DNA of 64,000 nt, from NCBI GenBank assembly GCA_963555705.1, contig OY743170.1, positions 15,359,596 to 15,423,595 of the forward strand. The letters run 5' to 3'. The position numbers and the translations under genes are program-made. Position 1 is the first letter of the stretch. The number at the start of each line of letters is the position of its first letter. Positions 1 to 11,142 of the stretch are shown here, piece after piece. Source of the DNA: Ligustrum vulgare (lineage: Eukaryota > Streptophyta > Magnoliopsida > Lamiales > Oleaceae). Below the pieces are notes generated by a model. That model worked only from the letters and a program-made list of their open reading frames with translations. It did not search any database and had not been told where the DNA came from.

Positions 1-545
1 ATAAACCCTAGTCGCTAACTAACTCTGAATAGAATTCTAATTAGGCTAAAATAACCAAAATTACTAAAATTGGAAAAAGAATTAAAAACCAATAAAGGAA
101 ATACAAATCAACTGAAATACTAAAAATCCCGAAAATCTGATTCGCGCCGCTTACGGCCGTAAAAGTCGGACTTACGGCCGTAAGTCCTTCTCGGATCAAA
201 ATGTTTCAATATTAGTTACGGCCGTGAAGATTGATGTTACAGCCGTGAAATTCCATGTTATGGCCGTGAGAACCAAGGTTACGGCCGTAAACGCTGTTCT
301 GTCCAAATTGGGCACTGATAATGTTACGACCGTAATTATGAAAGTTACCGCCGTAAAAGCCCTTCTGCCTCTTCTGACCCTTTGATGTGAGTTGAATCTT
401 GACTTGAACCCAACACGAAACTTGTTCATTTTCCCATGTAGAATATTGTTGAATTGCCCATATCTTGATTTCTCATGTTTTGACGCATTTTCCGGATCAC
501 ATCATCCCCTCTTCCTTTAAGATGATTCGTCCCGAATCATAACAT
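1..545 (-). mobile_element. Truncated Ty3-type retrotransposon: LTR remnant plus polypurine tract
   Basis: The stretch up to about 504 looks like the inner end of a 3' LTR on the minus strand. It ends in ACATCA, and is followed on the minus strand by a purine-rich tract (505-515) and a short internal segment whose order (CATCATCCCCTC, then GATTCGTCC..GAATCAT) matches the 3' LTR/polypurine junction of the complete Ty3 element at 36737-36780. The LTR also shares the CGGCCG palindrome array of that element. Similarity stops near 545, so the rest of the internal region is missing. The left end lies outside the window. It is related to, but clearly diverged from, the 35827-43003 family. Confidence 0.75.
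151..356. repeat. Phased array of 12-bp palindromes (TTACGGCCGTRA)
   Basis: Eight sites start at 151, 172, 216, 237, 258, 279, 323 and 345. Most are exact TTACGGCCGTAA or TTACGGCCGTGA; a few differ by one base in the core. Start-to-start distances are 21-22 or about 44 bp, so all sites fall on one ~21.5-bp grid, close to two helical turns. The sequence between the sites is not conserved. The same array occurs in the LTRs of the Ty3 element further right. Function unknown. Confidence 0.85.
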
Positions 546-1068
546 TGTTAGCTTCTTTTCTGAATCACATCACATAGATTATAATTTTTATCGTATTTTT
601 TATGGGCTTCGTTTATACCCGTCCACGTGGTACACATCTTTCGAAAATTTTTAAAAAAATGTCCAATTCTTGACGGAAGCAATTCTTTGTTCACCTATTT
701 CCTTATTTCAAAATAAACTAATAGAATATTGTCACGTCCCTATTTATAAACAAATTTTTTAAACGGATTATCAAATAGACGTTTATCAAGAAATGTGTGG
801 TTATAAAAGATTTTTTATGGAAAAATAAATAATAAGAATAAAATTTGTTACAAAAAATACACGTGGTTAAAAAGCTATTTGAAGAAATGTTAAAATAATT
901 TTCGTTACTAGTATGTAGTGATATTTCAATTTAAAATAATTGATAATATTATCCTAACCATTTATCGATTAAATCTGAATTAGCAATATAATTTTATTGT
1001 AGTTTTCTTCATTGACTCGAAACATTGACCGAATATTTGGAAGATATATTCGGCATTTTCTTGATCAA

Positions 1069-1174
<106 letters not shown>

Positions 1175-1583
1175 GTAAAGTAATCATTTTTAATACCCAT
1201 TTTATCAATAAAATAATTTACCAAATGATGGCAATAATTCATAGGCTCATTATTTTATTTCAAATTTAGAATTCATTTTTTTATTACTTATGAAACTGTA
1301 TTAAAATAAAAATTCATTAATTTACCTGAATTCGAAATTTGAAATAAAATAAAATATTGGTTATTCAATTTATAGGAATAAATGCTTAACAATATTTATT
1401 TTGAAGTTAATAGTATGTAGTGATATTTCAATTTAAAATAATTGATAATATTATCCTAACCATTTATCGATTTAATCTGAATTAGGAATATAATTTTATT
1501 GTAGTTTTCTTCATTGACTCAAAACATTGACCGAATATTTGGTAGATATATTCGGCCTTTTCTTGATCAACATTATTTTTAAC

Positions 1584-1627
<44 letters not shown>
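1584..1627. repeat. (ATT)n microsatellite
   Basis: Shorter ATT run at the homologous position of the second internal block of repeat copy A. Confidence 0.9.
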
Positions 1628-2288
1628 GTAAAGTAATCATTTTTAACTACCCGTTTTATCAATAAAACAATTTACCAAATGATGTCAATAATTCATAGGC
1701 TCATTATTTTATTTCAAATTTAGAATTCATTTTTTTATTACTTATGAAACTTTATTAAAATAAAAATTCATTATTTTACCTGAATTCGAAATTTGAAATA
1801 AAATAAAATATTGATTATTCAATTTATAGGAATAAATGCTTAACAATATTTATTTTAGGTCACGTTCTTTGTGTTAGAATAGACACTACATGAACATATC
1901 ATCTAAAATTTTAGATTCTCTTTCATTTTCAATATAGCATTCATTCGTTCTTTTTACTTTTCTTTCATTAGTTGATAAGAAATAGATGATGGTGCAAGAT
2001 GCTTAAAATATGTTTGGATAGTTCATGGTTAATCTTGAGTTTTGTGTTGAGCAAATTTTGAATTTTTCTTTAGCATGCCAAATTTCAAATTTTCGTCTTA
2101 ATAATGAGGTAAAACCATTTTCAAAATGACTGTTTATATTCTCTAAATAAGAGCAATTTTGAAATTTATATAGATAATCACAATTTTTTTTAATCTCTAT
2201 AAATCATGAATTTACATTTTAGGCAAGTGTAAAAATGACGGGAATCAATGTGGTGTTTTATTTGGAAACTTTATTGTTATAATAAATA

Positions 2289-3695
2289 CTAGTAATCGCA
2301 CCCGTGCGATGCACGGAATAAATAATATTTATTGAATAAGTTGTAAAAATACAATGTCCGATAAAAATAACACAATAAAAAAATAATAATAATAACTTGC
2401 ATACACAAATTGTGAATAATTTGTAATTTCATTTCTCCCTATAAGATTTCTTAATTTAATGCATAAATTGTACATTCAATATACAATAAAAATATTAAAA
2501 AAAAAAGTTATGAATTGCATTTTTTTAACAGTTAATTGTTTATTATCTAGTTTCCTTAGTTTATTTATTCATTTATGATTGATTATTCAAAAATAATTTT
2601 TTTTAATGTTCATTCACAACCATATATTATTTAAAAACTAATTTTTCACAATTGCACATACTACTTTTTAACCACACATTCTAAAAAAAGAAAATCAATT
2701 TTTAACCACTCAATTGATTGATTTGATAATTATTTTATTTTTTATACTACCTTCTTTCACTTTCAATCATACATTTAAAACCATTTCTATAATTTATATC
2801 AAACTTACTCATATTCAATGGTTTCAAATACAATGTGACATTTTATTTTTCACAAAGTATTGAAAATGGCCATGTTACCCACACACACACAAAACTATTT
2901 TTTGTGCATGTTAAATAAATGTATGGACTATATTTTATTTTTAAATAGAATAAGATTGATAAAACTTTATATTTTTATTTTCTATAGAATTCAATGAATT
3001 AATTGTTAAAGTCTGTAGTATATATTTTACAAATTGATATTATTTTAAATTTATAAAAATTAAAAAACAGATAAATGAACAAAATGAGTAAATTTATAAA
3101 ATTAATTTCAAAATTACCAAAGAGTTTATCGAAACTTGAAGTGGTAGAAATTAAAATGATTCAATTGAATTTACTTAGAAAGATCGGATATCATTATTTC
3201 TTTTAATTTGATAAGAAAAAAGATTTGAAATTAATCATTTATGTCAAATTGAAGTTAGGTAAGAAATGATAAATATCATTTTATGACTTAGATAAGATAA
3301 ATTAAAAAGATTGGATATTGAAAAAAGTAAAACTTTTACCTTTATTATTTGAGGCAATTTTAAGAATAATATATTTAGAGTTTGTTCTCATTTGTTAACT
3401 TGTATTGAACTTCTCGTTAAGATCATGAATTTGACACCTATATTGCATATTTTTTGACTTCAAAATATTACAATAATTATCAAAAGAAAAAAAATAATAT
3501 ACAATTTGATCTTTTTATAGATTTTTTAATTTTTACAATCAATAAGTCATTTATTACATGTCACCTATAATTAATTTTGCATTAATTGAAGTTTCCTAAT
3601 TCAATTATTAAAATAATTAATAAAATTACAAAGTTTCCTAAAATAGTAGGAAAAAATGGCGGGAAACTATGTGTGGATTTTTTTGGCTGCTATAC

Positions 3696-3697
<2 letters not shown>
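2289..3697 (-). mobile_element. Non-autonomous Helitron (minus strand)
   Basis: On the minus strand the 3' end reads CCGTGC-ATC-GCACGG (a 6-bp hairpin stem), GTGCGATTA, then CTAG followed by T. This is the standard plant Helitron 3' end, with CTAG at 2289-2292. The 5' end lies near 3697, where the minus strand reads ATAGTATAGCAGCC, similar to the start of the Helitron at 26773; an ATT-type microsatellite has replaced the exact TC terminus. The interior is AT-rich and has no coding capacity. It appears inserted at the right edge of repeat copy A. Confidence 0.75.
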
Positions 3698-3753
<56 letters not shown>

Positions 3754-3754
3754 T
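3698..3754. repeat. (TAA)n microsatellite
   Basis: Pure TAA run at the 5' edge of the minus-strand Helitron; it blurs that boundary. Confidence 0.9.
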
Positions 3755-4095
3755 TCTAGCCATTGATAGATTTAATCTGAATTAGTAATATAATTTTATT
3801 GTAGTTTTCTTCATTGATTCGAAACATTTAGCGAATATTTGGTAGATATATTCGGTATTTTCTTGATCAACATTATTTTTAACTTATTATTATTATTGTA
3901 AAGTAATTATTTTTAACTACCCATTTTATCAATAAAACAATTTACCAAATGATGACAATAATTCATAGGCTCATTATTTTATTTCAAATTTAGAATACAT
4001 TTTTTTTATTACTTATGAAACTTTACTAAAATAAAAATTCATTATTTTACCTGAATTCGAAAATTGAAATAAAATAAAATATTGGTTATTTAATT
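3755..4095. repeat. Partial copy of the AT-rich repeat family
   Basis: Matches the central block of repeat copies A and B (ATTTAATCTGAATTAG, the TTCTTGATCAACATTATT stretch, a short ATT run, then TTTATTTCAAATTTAGAA). It lacks both outer parts and joins directly to copy B. Non-coding. Confidence 0.7.
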
Positions 4096-4116
4096 AAAAT
4101 TACAAATGTTAACTAT

Positions 4117-4630
4117 GACATAGATTATAATTTTTATCGTATTTTTTATGGGTTTCGTTAATACCCGTCCACGTGGTACACATCTTTCGACAATTTAAAA
4201 TAAAAAAGCTCAATTCTTGACGGAAGCAATTCTTTGTTCACCTATTTCGGTATTTCAAAATAAACTAATAGAATATTGTCACGTCACTATTTATAAAAAA
4301 AAAAAATTTAAACGAATTATCAAAAAGACGTTTATCAAGAAATGTGTAGTTATAAAAGATTTTTTATGGAAAAATAAACAATGAGAATAAAATGTGTTAC
4401 AAAAAGTACACTTGGTTAAAAAGTTATTTGAAGAAATGTTAAAATAATTTTCATAAATAGTATGTAGTGATATTTCAATTTAAAATAATTGATAATATTA
4501 TTCTAACCATTTATCGATTTAATCTGAATTAGAAATATAATTTTATTGTAGTTTCCTTCATTGACTCAAAACATTGACCGAATATTTGGTAGATATATTC
4601 AGTCTTTTCTTGATCAACATTATTTTTAAC

Positions 4631-4716
<86 letters not shown>

Positions 4717-5395
4717 GTAAAGTAATCATTTTTAACTACCAATTTTATCAATAAAACAATTTAGTGTATGATGGCAATAATTCATAGGCTCATTATTTTA
4801 TTTCAAATTTAGAATTCATTTTTTTATTACTTATGAAATTTTATTAAAATAAAAATTCATTATTTTACCTGAATTCGAAATTTGAAATAAAATAAAATAT
4901 TGGCTATTCAATTTATATGCATAAATGCTTGACAATATTTATTTTAGGTCACGTTCTTTGTGTTAGAATAGACAATACATGACAATATATCATCTAATAT
5001 TTTCGATTCTCTTTCATTTTCAATATATAGCATTCATTCGTTCTTTTTACTTTTCTTTCGTTAGTTGATAAGAAATAGATGATGATGCAAGATACTTAAA
5101 ATATGTTTGGATAGTTCATAGTTAATCTTGAGTTTTGTGTTGAGCAAATTTTGAATTTTTCTTTAGCATGTCAAATTTTGAATTTTCATCATAATAATGA
5201 GGTAAAACCATTTTTCAAGTGATCGTTTATATTCTCTAGATAAGAGTAATTTTGAAATTTATATAGATAATCACAATTTTTTTTTTAATCTCTATAAATC
5301 ATGAATTTCCATTTTAGGCAAGTGTAAAAATGGTGGGAAACTGTGTGGTGTTTTATTTGAAAACTTTATTGTTATAATATATATAAAGATAAAGA
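4117..5395. repeat. AT-rich dispersed repeat, copy B
   Basis: Collinear with copy A (572-2287) from ACATAGATTATAATTTTT to TTTATTGTTATAATA, but with one central block instead of two and a longer ATT tract (4631-4716). On the minus strand the right end reads TATCTTTATATATATTATAA, like a Helitron 5' terminus. No coding potential. Confidence 0.6.
4631..4716. repeat. (ATT)n microsatellite
   Basis: ATT run of about 28 units at the homologous position of repeat copy B. Confidence 0.95.
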
Positions 5396-5408
5396 TATCT
5401 ATCTAATA

Positions 5409-5454
5409 ACAATTGAGATTCTGGCCAATTAATTTTGACCAGAATCTCAATTGT
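5409..5454. repeat. Perfect 16-bp inverted repeat / hairpin
   Basis: ACAATTGAGATTCTGG at 5409-5424 is repeated as its exact reverse complement at 5439-5454, with a 14-nt AT-rich loop. It lies just right of repeat copy B. No T-run follows and no gene is nearby, so a terminator role is not suggested. It may be a remnant of a TIR element. Confidence 0.7.
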
Positions 5455-5964
5455 CAAAAATTCTTAATTAAAGCCACCAGTATTTGACCCATGTTTACAT
5501 CACAAAAATAGAAGCAGTTTCACTTATTTTAACAAGTTTATATATATATATATATATATTTGAAACCACCCACTAATCAGGGATGTTATGGACAGCAGTT
5601 GCTTCTGAAAACTGGAACGAGCAATTCGTGAATTTTTTTTCTTCAAACCACTAAACACCAAACAGTTATATCAAATTCTAAAACCGCCATATCAAATTTG
5701 GAAAACACAAATTATTATTATTATTTAACTTAAAATCATTTCACACATTCCTACATTTCTGCCTTCATCTCTAGCACCAGTCAATTATACAGCCCTTCTC
5801 TGAGAAAATCCAAGCTTCTTTGTTAAAAGACCTGGACAAAAAAGAACGAACTGATTATCATAAATGGTTACAAGTCGGTAAAGACATGTAGTAAATCTTC
5901 TTAGAAATAATCATTCATATTTTATTTGTTATTCTGGAAATTCAAAGAAGTTCATCAGAAACAA
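5455..5964. other. Intergenic spacer, nothing recognised
   Basis: AT-rich sequence with a (TA)n run at about 5539-5560. I see no ORF with coding character, no RNA gene and no TE terminus. Confidence 0.5.
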
Positions 5965-6700
5965 AGAATTATGCAAGGAAAATCGAACAATGCAAATGAA
6001 GAGAAGGTTCTAATAGAAGCCACACATACAGGTTTGTTTGATGTCCCTTTTCTTCCTCATTTTGACTAGGTGTTTCTTTCTTGATCGAAAAGTTTATTTT
6101 ACGTATGTACATCAGTTTGGTTGTGATTTCAACTATATTTGTGTACTTGGTATATTAGTTTGTCAACACTTCTATTTAACATCACAACTCTTGCCAGTGT
6201 AGTGTGGTGTGGTGTGGTGTGGTGTGGTGTGGTGTGGTGTTGTTTTGTGTGGTGTGGTGTTTACGTGGATTCAAAAGACATTATAATATTGTATCTAAAG
6301 GGAATAGCAGTATACCTTATACCTTATTCCTTTGAGTTTGGATTTATATGCAGATTGATTTCATGATGAGTAAATGCATCCTACAATAGAGAATATACAT
6401 TCTGATACCAGCTTTAACATGAATATTTGTAATTGTGTGTTTATTCAATCACAAGCACCATTCAATGATTTCACTAATGGTTTTGATTGCTCTATCAAAT
6501 TAGCATTGTAATTTGAAAATAATTGTTTCCCCTCTCAAAAGTTTCAGATCATATGACATTCATCTACGAACGGGGAAGTCACATAATCGGCATCAAAAGA
6601 AGTCATGCGTCATCATCGTGCATAGCTTCAATCAGCCTTAGTCAATTCAGTGAGTTGTCCACATGTTTTAAAGATATTTTATAGTTTCAAGAAATAAAAA
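5965..6700 (+). repeat. Unit 1 of a ~0.7-kb tandem duplication (decayed exon candidates)
   Basis: Begins AGAATTATGCAAGG and runs to GATATTTTATAGTTTCAAG. The next unit begins with the same bases at 6701, was later split by the Tat element, and resumes at 18976. The duplication therefore predates the Tat insertion. Unit 1 carries the longest TGTGG pentamer run (6197-6261). The stretch matching the open exon at 19040-19345 of unit 2 has stop codons here. Confidence 0.8.
6197..6261. repeat. (TGTGG)n pentanucleotide repeat
   Basis: About 12 GTGTG/GTGTGG-type units. A shorter version (6935-6959) sits in unit 2, and an unrelated run of the same motif lies at 25748-25772. The TGTGG-derived ORFs (VWCGVVWCG) are artefacts. 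Confidence 0.9.
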
Positions 6701-6982
6701 AGAATTATGCAAGGTAAATCGAACAATGCAAATGAAAAGAAGGTGCTAATAGAAGCCACACATATACGGGTTTGTTTGATGTCCCTTTTCTTCCTCATTT
6801 TGACTAGGTGTTTCTTTCTTGATCGAAAAGTTTATTTTACTTATGTACATCAATTTGGTTGTGATTTCAACTATATTTGTGTACTTGGTCTATTAGTTTA
6901 TCAACATTTCTATTTCACATCACAACTCTTGCCAGTGTGGTGTGGTGTGGTGTGGTGTTTACGTGGATTCAAATGACATTAT
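6701..6982 (+). repeat. Unit 2 of the tandem duplication, left part
   Basis: Collinear with 5965-6310 up to GACATTAT, where the Tat LTR starts. The last five bases (ATTAT, 6978-6982) are the target-site duplication found again at 18971-18975. The ATG reading frame at 6707 is short and AT-biased and is not a convincing gene alone. Confidence 0.8.
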
Positions 6983-7654
6983 TGTTGACCACAAAATCCG
7001 ACTGGACTTTGGACCAACACGTCTCAGCTCCTCCCTCTTTGACACGTGGATCTCCTGCGCACTAGGACAAACAGTCAGCTTGCAAAGGGGGCCGAGGTGG
7101 CTCCCGTTTGAACTCCGATGCCTAAGTCAGTACTCATTTTAGGCGAATATATTTATTGGGTGCGGGAAATATAAGTGTGTAAAAGAGAGAAAAGGGAGTG
7201 AGAGAAATATAGAGTTAAGAGTGAGAAATTGCTAACCCCCTGCTTGGAGACAATTGTGCTTTATTTATAGTGGAACTTTTTGTCTTGGATTGCGACACGT
7301 GGCATACTTTACACTTGTCACCACCCTAGCTCATGGAAGTGACAACCTTGCTTTTCAACCGTAATCATTGCTACATTTCGTAGATGATGGGCGCCTGTCA
7401 CGTCTTGGTAAAGGCAGTGTCCCATCACTGACTCCATCTCTCTTCTGGCCAACGCCATAAAGCGCCCCGGCTGAATATAAAGCACATCGGCTGGTGCGTT
7501 AACCAGGTCGGATAAAGAGGTTTGCTTGGCGTACCACCTTGGAAATCATCCCAGGTGATACTTTAGGCCTTTAACGGTGTGTCGGGGTCCGCTGGGCCAC
7601 TATTGGGCCTTAGCTGGTGGATCACTGTACCTTTCTTTGGGCCCGGAATCAACA
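6983..7654 (-). repeat. Tat 3' LTR
   Basis: 672 bp with TG...CA ends, matching 18299-18970. It contains a minus-strand TATA-like motif (7260-7270). Confidence 0.95.
7260..7270 (-). promoter_or_regulatory. TATA-like box in the Tat 3' LTR
   Basis: The minus strand reads CTATAAATAAA, identical in position to 18576-18586 of the 5' LTR. In the 3' LTR it would drive transcription out into the left flank. Confidence 0.5.
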
Positions 7655-7670
7655 CTAGTCCCTCAAATCC
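7655..7670 (-). other. Polypurine tract of the Tat element
   Basis: Directly inside the 3' LTR the minus strand reads ATTTGAGGGACTAG, the usual position and type of plus-strand primer. The same 14 bases recur at 11351-11364. Confidence 0.75.
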
Positions 7671-8006
7671 GAAGGGATCATTCATGGTCGTGTAGGATTT
7701 GCTATGATTTTATAGCCGACCTTCCGCCTCGGATTTTCGCTCCCTGATGGCTAGGATCATGTCAGCGCGTTTCCTAGGCGGCGCACTCAATTCGGATGGG
7801 CTATTGGTATTTATTTCCAAGAAATATACGCATGAAATGGGAGGGGGGTAGCATTTCACGGCGCGTGGCATTCACCGTGGCAGCTGAACGATTTTGTCTC
7901 TCCCTTTGACGGCTGGCGCTTTGATTAGCCCATTTTCCAAGGAGCATGGGGTACCCACATTAATCATGCGGTTCACGAAAATCAAGGAATTTAGATTGTT
8001 GGGATT

Positions 8007-8017
8007 CCTATAAATCC
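8007..8017 (+). promoter_or_regulatory. TATA-like box upstream of the antisense gene
   Basis: CCTATAAATCC on the + strand, about 90 bp before the first in-frame ATG (8106) and 341 bp before the preferred ATG (8358). It suggests the antisense gene has its own promoter. A possible 5'-UTR intron donor (AAG then GTAAAT) follows at about 8226. Confidence 0.45.
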
Positions 8018-8357
8018 TTCTTCATTTCATTATTTCACATTTTACCACTTTCTAAAAGCCTTTGCAGCAGTATTTTGGCGAGAGCTTGTTTCGTTTTTCT
8101 CTTCCTTGCGAATCTCGTGTCTTTCTTCAAGGGTTTTCTACCCCGCACCCGCCCTTAACGTTCCACCATTTTTCTTGGCGAGTTCTTCATTCCAAGTGCA
8201 CAGCGTCAAGCATTCGTCTTTTGAAGGTAAATCCCTTGATCCCTGTATATGCAAGATTTTCTTATTATTAGTTTCTCATTGTGGGTTTGAGAACTTTGTT
8301 TTTGCACCTTGTTTTCCTTTTGTTGAGTTTGACTCTCCTTTAAAACAAAAAGAAAAA

Positions 8358-9390
8358 ATGGAAAGAGTTGGGGGAACGGGTTCACAGGAAATGTTAGCGA
8401 TGGCAGTTCCTGTCAGAGGTTTCTGCCCCATCTCTTTATCGGTTTTTAGTTCCCACTTCTTTATGGAGCAGATTAAGAGGAGGAATAGGAAAACTAGAGG
8501 TATAATTTATTTGAGTGATTCTGACAGCGAAGAAGAGAGAGACCAGAACTACATGGCCCATCTGTCGTCCGAAGAGGAATCCGTGCTAAGAGAACTCCGA
8601 AGCAAACATGATAGAGACATGGGGAGAGAGGGAGCTACAGGTTCTTCTTCTGGCCCACAGGACCTTGATTTGGGCACCAGGGCCCCTTTCCGGGCGCACA
8701 GAGAGGAGTTGGGGCTCTCAGTGGAGGAGATAGCCCAGGTCGAAGGTTGGGTGGACCTGGTGAACAAAATATCAGGATATCATGTGGACCCCGACCCGAA
8801 CTCGGATTTTTGGGAGAGCAGCGAGGTCGCCACTGAAATCCGAGGAGTTGACTTGGCTGGGGCCTCGGCGAAGTTCAGGATGTCAGAAGGGGTCCGTTTA
8901 GTGCATCCTACGCCCTCTTGCCGACCATGCAGCCCTCCTTTAGGCCAAGCGGCCATATGTTACGATGCCTTGTCCTGCGATATGAGGTTACCTCTGCATC
9001 CTTTTTTCAGGGTCCTGCTTAGGAGTTACAACTTGTGCCCCTACCAGTTAGCACCTAATTTCTGGACACAGGCCGTGGGCACTTGGCTAGTGTGGCAAGA
9101 GGTCAATCCCGACTATCCCATCTCTCTATACATTATTCATACTTTGTACACTCTGAAGAAGTCAGTGAGAAGGGAGAGGGACGTCAGGGCCGATGTGAAG
9201 GACTGGTATTATCTGTCTCCTCGAGGCTCATATCCTCCTGTTATTACTGGCCAACCTACCTCCATAAAGAACTGGAGGAATCAATGGTTCTGGGTGGCCG
9301 GGGAGTGGCAGAGTTCTCCTGTGGACCCTTGCCCGGAAATTTCTGTTCCCCGAACTCTTTCCCTTCCTAGCGAGTCTTGCGTTTGCTTTA
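8358..9390 (+). CDS. Antisense gene of the Tat element, exon 1 (putative gypsy-type transposon domain)
   Basis: The frame is open from 8106, but I prefer ATG 8358 because it follows an A-rich leader and begins a hydrophilic protein. An acidic region (SDSDSEEER) is followed by a globular region with MRLPLHPFFRVLLRSYNL, NFWTQAVGTWLVW and a Trp-rich NWRNQWFWVAGEW stretch. This resembles the plant domain called putative gypsy-type transposon (Transposase_28-like), found in antisense ORFs of Tat retrotransposons. The donor at 9391 (A then GTGTCC) keeps the frame into exon 2; 9403 would also fit. The role is unknown; regulation of the sense transcript is possible. It is not a host gene, because it lies inside the target-site duplications of the element. 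Confidence 0.7.
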
Positions 9391-9476
9391 GTGTCCCTAA
9401 GTGTCACGTGTCACTTGTTTTTACTTTCCATTCATCTTCCTTTGCTGGTTTTTAACACGTTTCCGATTTGTGACAG

Positions 9477-9611
9477 GGGACATTTTTGCCCGCCTACTCC
9501 CTGACGCGGATTTAGCGGCCGTTAGGCGTCTGTTCGCTTATAAGGGCACTTTTCAAGGGCTTATTCAGCAGAACAAACTATTCGTCAAACACGGTCTTAT
9601 GCGAGCCATGG
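9477..9611 (+). CDS. Antisense gene of the Tat element, exon 2
   Basis: After a CAG acceptor ending at 9476 the frame reads GDIFARLLPD, then RRLFAYKGTFQGLI and KHGLMRAM. A GTGTGT donor follows at 9612. Downstream the same frame becomes a hydrophobic, intron-like run (FALLLLLYLM). Joining exon 2 (last base 9611) to exon 3 (first base 9689) makes one Gly codon and keeps the reading frame, which supports splicing. The 78-bp intron is T-rich and ends CTCGTTAG. Confidence 0.7.
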
Positions 9612-9688
9612 GTGTGTTTGCTTTGTTACTGCTTTTATATCTCATGCTTTTTCTGTTCGTAGCCTCATTTCCCTCTCTTTCTCGTTAG

Positions 9689-11142
9689 GTTCTAAGGATT
9701 TTCCAAAGATTTCTCTGAAGGGTCTCATGGCTACAAAGACTCCCCCTGCACTTCGCCATGGCAGTGAAGTTGAAAGGAAACAGAAGGCGGTATTGGCCAA
9801 CCTGCAAGTTGGGGTGGCAAAGGAAGTCTCCGAGGCGTCTACGGCCCAATTTCAGGGCCCTCTTCCGGCCCTAATGCCACCGCCTACTCTGCTGCCTGTG
9901 GGCCCTCAGAGGCCTAACACAGAGAAGGAAGCCGACCCTAAGGGAGTCCTTCCAAAGGGGAAAGGGAAAAGGTCTGACAAGGGCGGATCCAAGAGAGACA
10001 GGGAGGCTAAGGATGCCTCAATGCCGCCTCCTTTGTCCGAGGTCATATTTGAACATGCCCCTGAGGAGGAGCCCGCCCCCCTGAAGAGACTCAGAAGAGG
10101 TAAGGGCAAGGAATCCACCTCTGCACCTCCGCCTCCCATAATTGAAGACCTGGAGGATGAGCCATCTGTGTCCATTCCGGGCTCGGCCTATGAAACGACA
10201 CCGGAGGGAGCAGAGGAGCTCAAGCACATCAAAACCAGCATTCTCCCCAGGGATGTCACCTTCAGCCCTTCACTATTTGACTCTCCCAGCTCCCCTCCAG
10301 CCCGGGCCGCCTTTATTACTGAACAGTTTTGGACGGAAGGCTGGTCTGCTTTCTCCTCCAGCGTTAATCCGTCCCGGAAGTTGCTCGCCGCCAAGGCCAT
10401 GAACGCCAGGGCATTGGCCCTTATTGACGAGGTGGAGTCTTCCGTGAATGAGGCGCAGAGGGACAAAAAGGATGCTGAGACTGCTCTCCGGCACGCGGAC
10501 AATATGCTCAAGGAAATGAACGACCTCAAGGACCAGCTATCCATAGCCCGTAAATCTTCTTCAGAGGAAAGGGTTAATGCGAAGCGCCTCCAGGAGGACA
10601 ATGATAAATTGAAGCATGACCTCCATGCCTCTGAGTCAGACGTGGCAGTCTTGTGCAAGAAATTGGATGATTCCAACAGGGCACAGTCTATCGCCTCTGA
10701 GGCCCTGGCTGTCGTTAATGCAGCCAAGTCGAAGTTAGAAGCCGAAGTGGCAGAAGTAAATGAAAAGCTGAGGAGGGAGCTGGAGGCTAGGAAGAAAGCT
10801 GAGGAGGACTACACTTCCCTGGAGAAACATATTGACTCCAGAATTTCTGAGGCCTTGGAGCGTACCATTGCGGCTAGGGTGCAGGAGGTTCTGGGTGAAG
10901 AAGTTTCTAAGGTAGTTCAGAACTTCAAGGATACTTTCGAAGATACCTCGGAGTACGAGGCTATGCAGAGGGTCTTTGGGAACTTGGGGGCCAGAATGGC
11001 CTTAGGGGATGTGAATGAAGTTTTTCCGACACTGGACCTGTCCTCCATTGAGGCTTTTTACCCCGAGCCTCAAGGTAATCCTGCGGATCCTCTGGGCGTG
11101 TCTGATAAAGGCCCCTTGGAAGATGTCTCTCCTCCACAATAG
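9689..11142 (+). CDS. Antisense gene of the Tat element, exon 3 (proline-rich linker and coiled coil)
   Basis: Continues as GSKDFPKISLKGLMATKTPP. A long low-complexity Pro/Lys/Glu-rich region (about the first 180 codons) contains basic runs such as KGKGKRSDKGGSKR that could be nuclear-localisation signals. About 170 residues with a strong heptad coiled-coil pattern follow (around 10420-10880). The C-terminus is acidic and the stop is at 11140-11142. This layout (N-terminal globular domain, linker, coiled coil) matches antisense ORF proteins in plant Tat elements. The frame is fully open, although the sense genes of the element are broken. The long minus-strand ORFs overlapping it are shadows. 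Confidence 0.75.

Noticed and set aside
151..356. Regularly spaced repeats looked like a CRISPR array
   Set aside because: The repeats are only 12 bp, palindromic and inside a plant LTR; no cas genes and the wrong kind of genome.
6139..7142. Short + strand ORFs with VWCGVVWCG repeats
   Set aside because: They come from the TGTGG pentamer run and LTR sequence.
10188..10727. 179-codon minus-strand ORF
   Set aside because: Ser/Leu-rich shadow opposite the coiled-coil exon; no domain, and the opposite frame is clearly coding.
8106..11142. Possible host gene on the + strand
   Set aside because: It lies between the LTRs and inside the ATTAT target duplication of the Tat element, and has the layout of Tat antisense ORFs.
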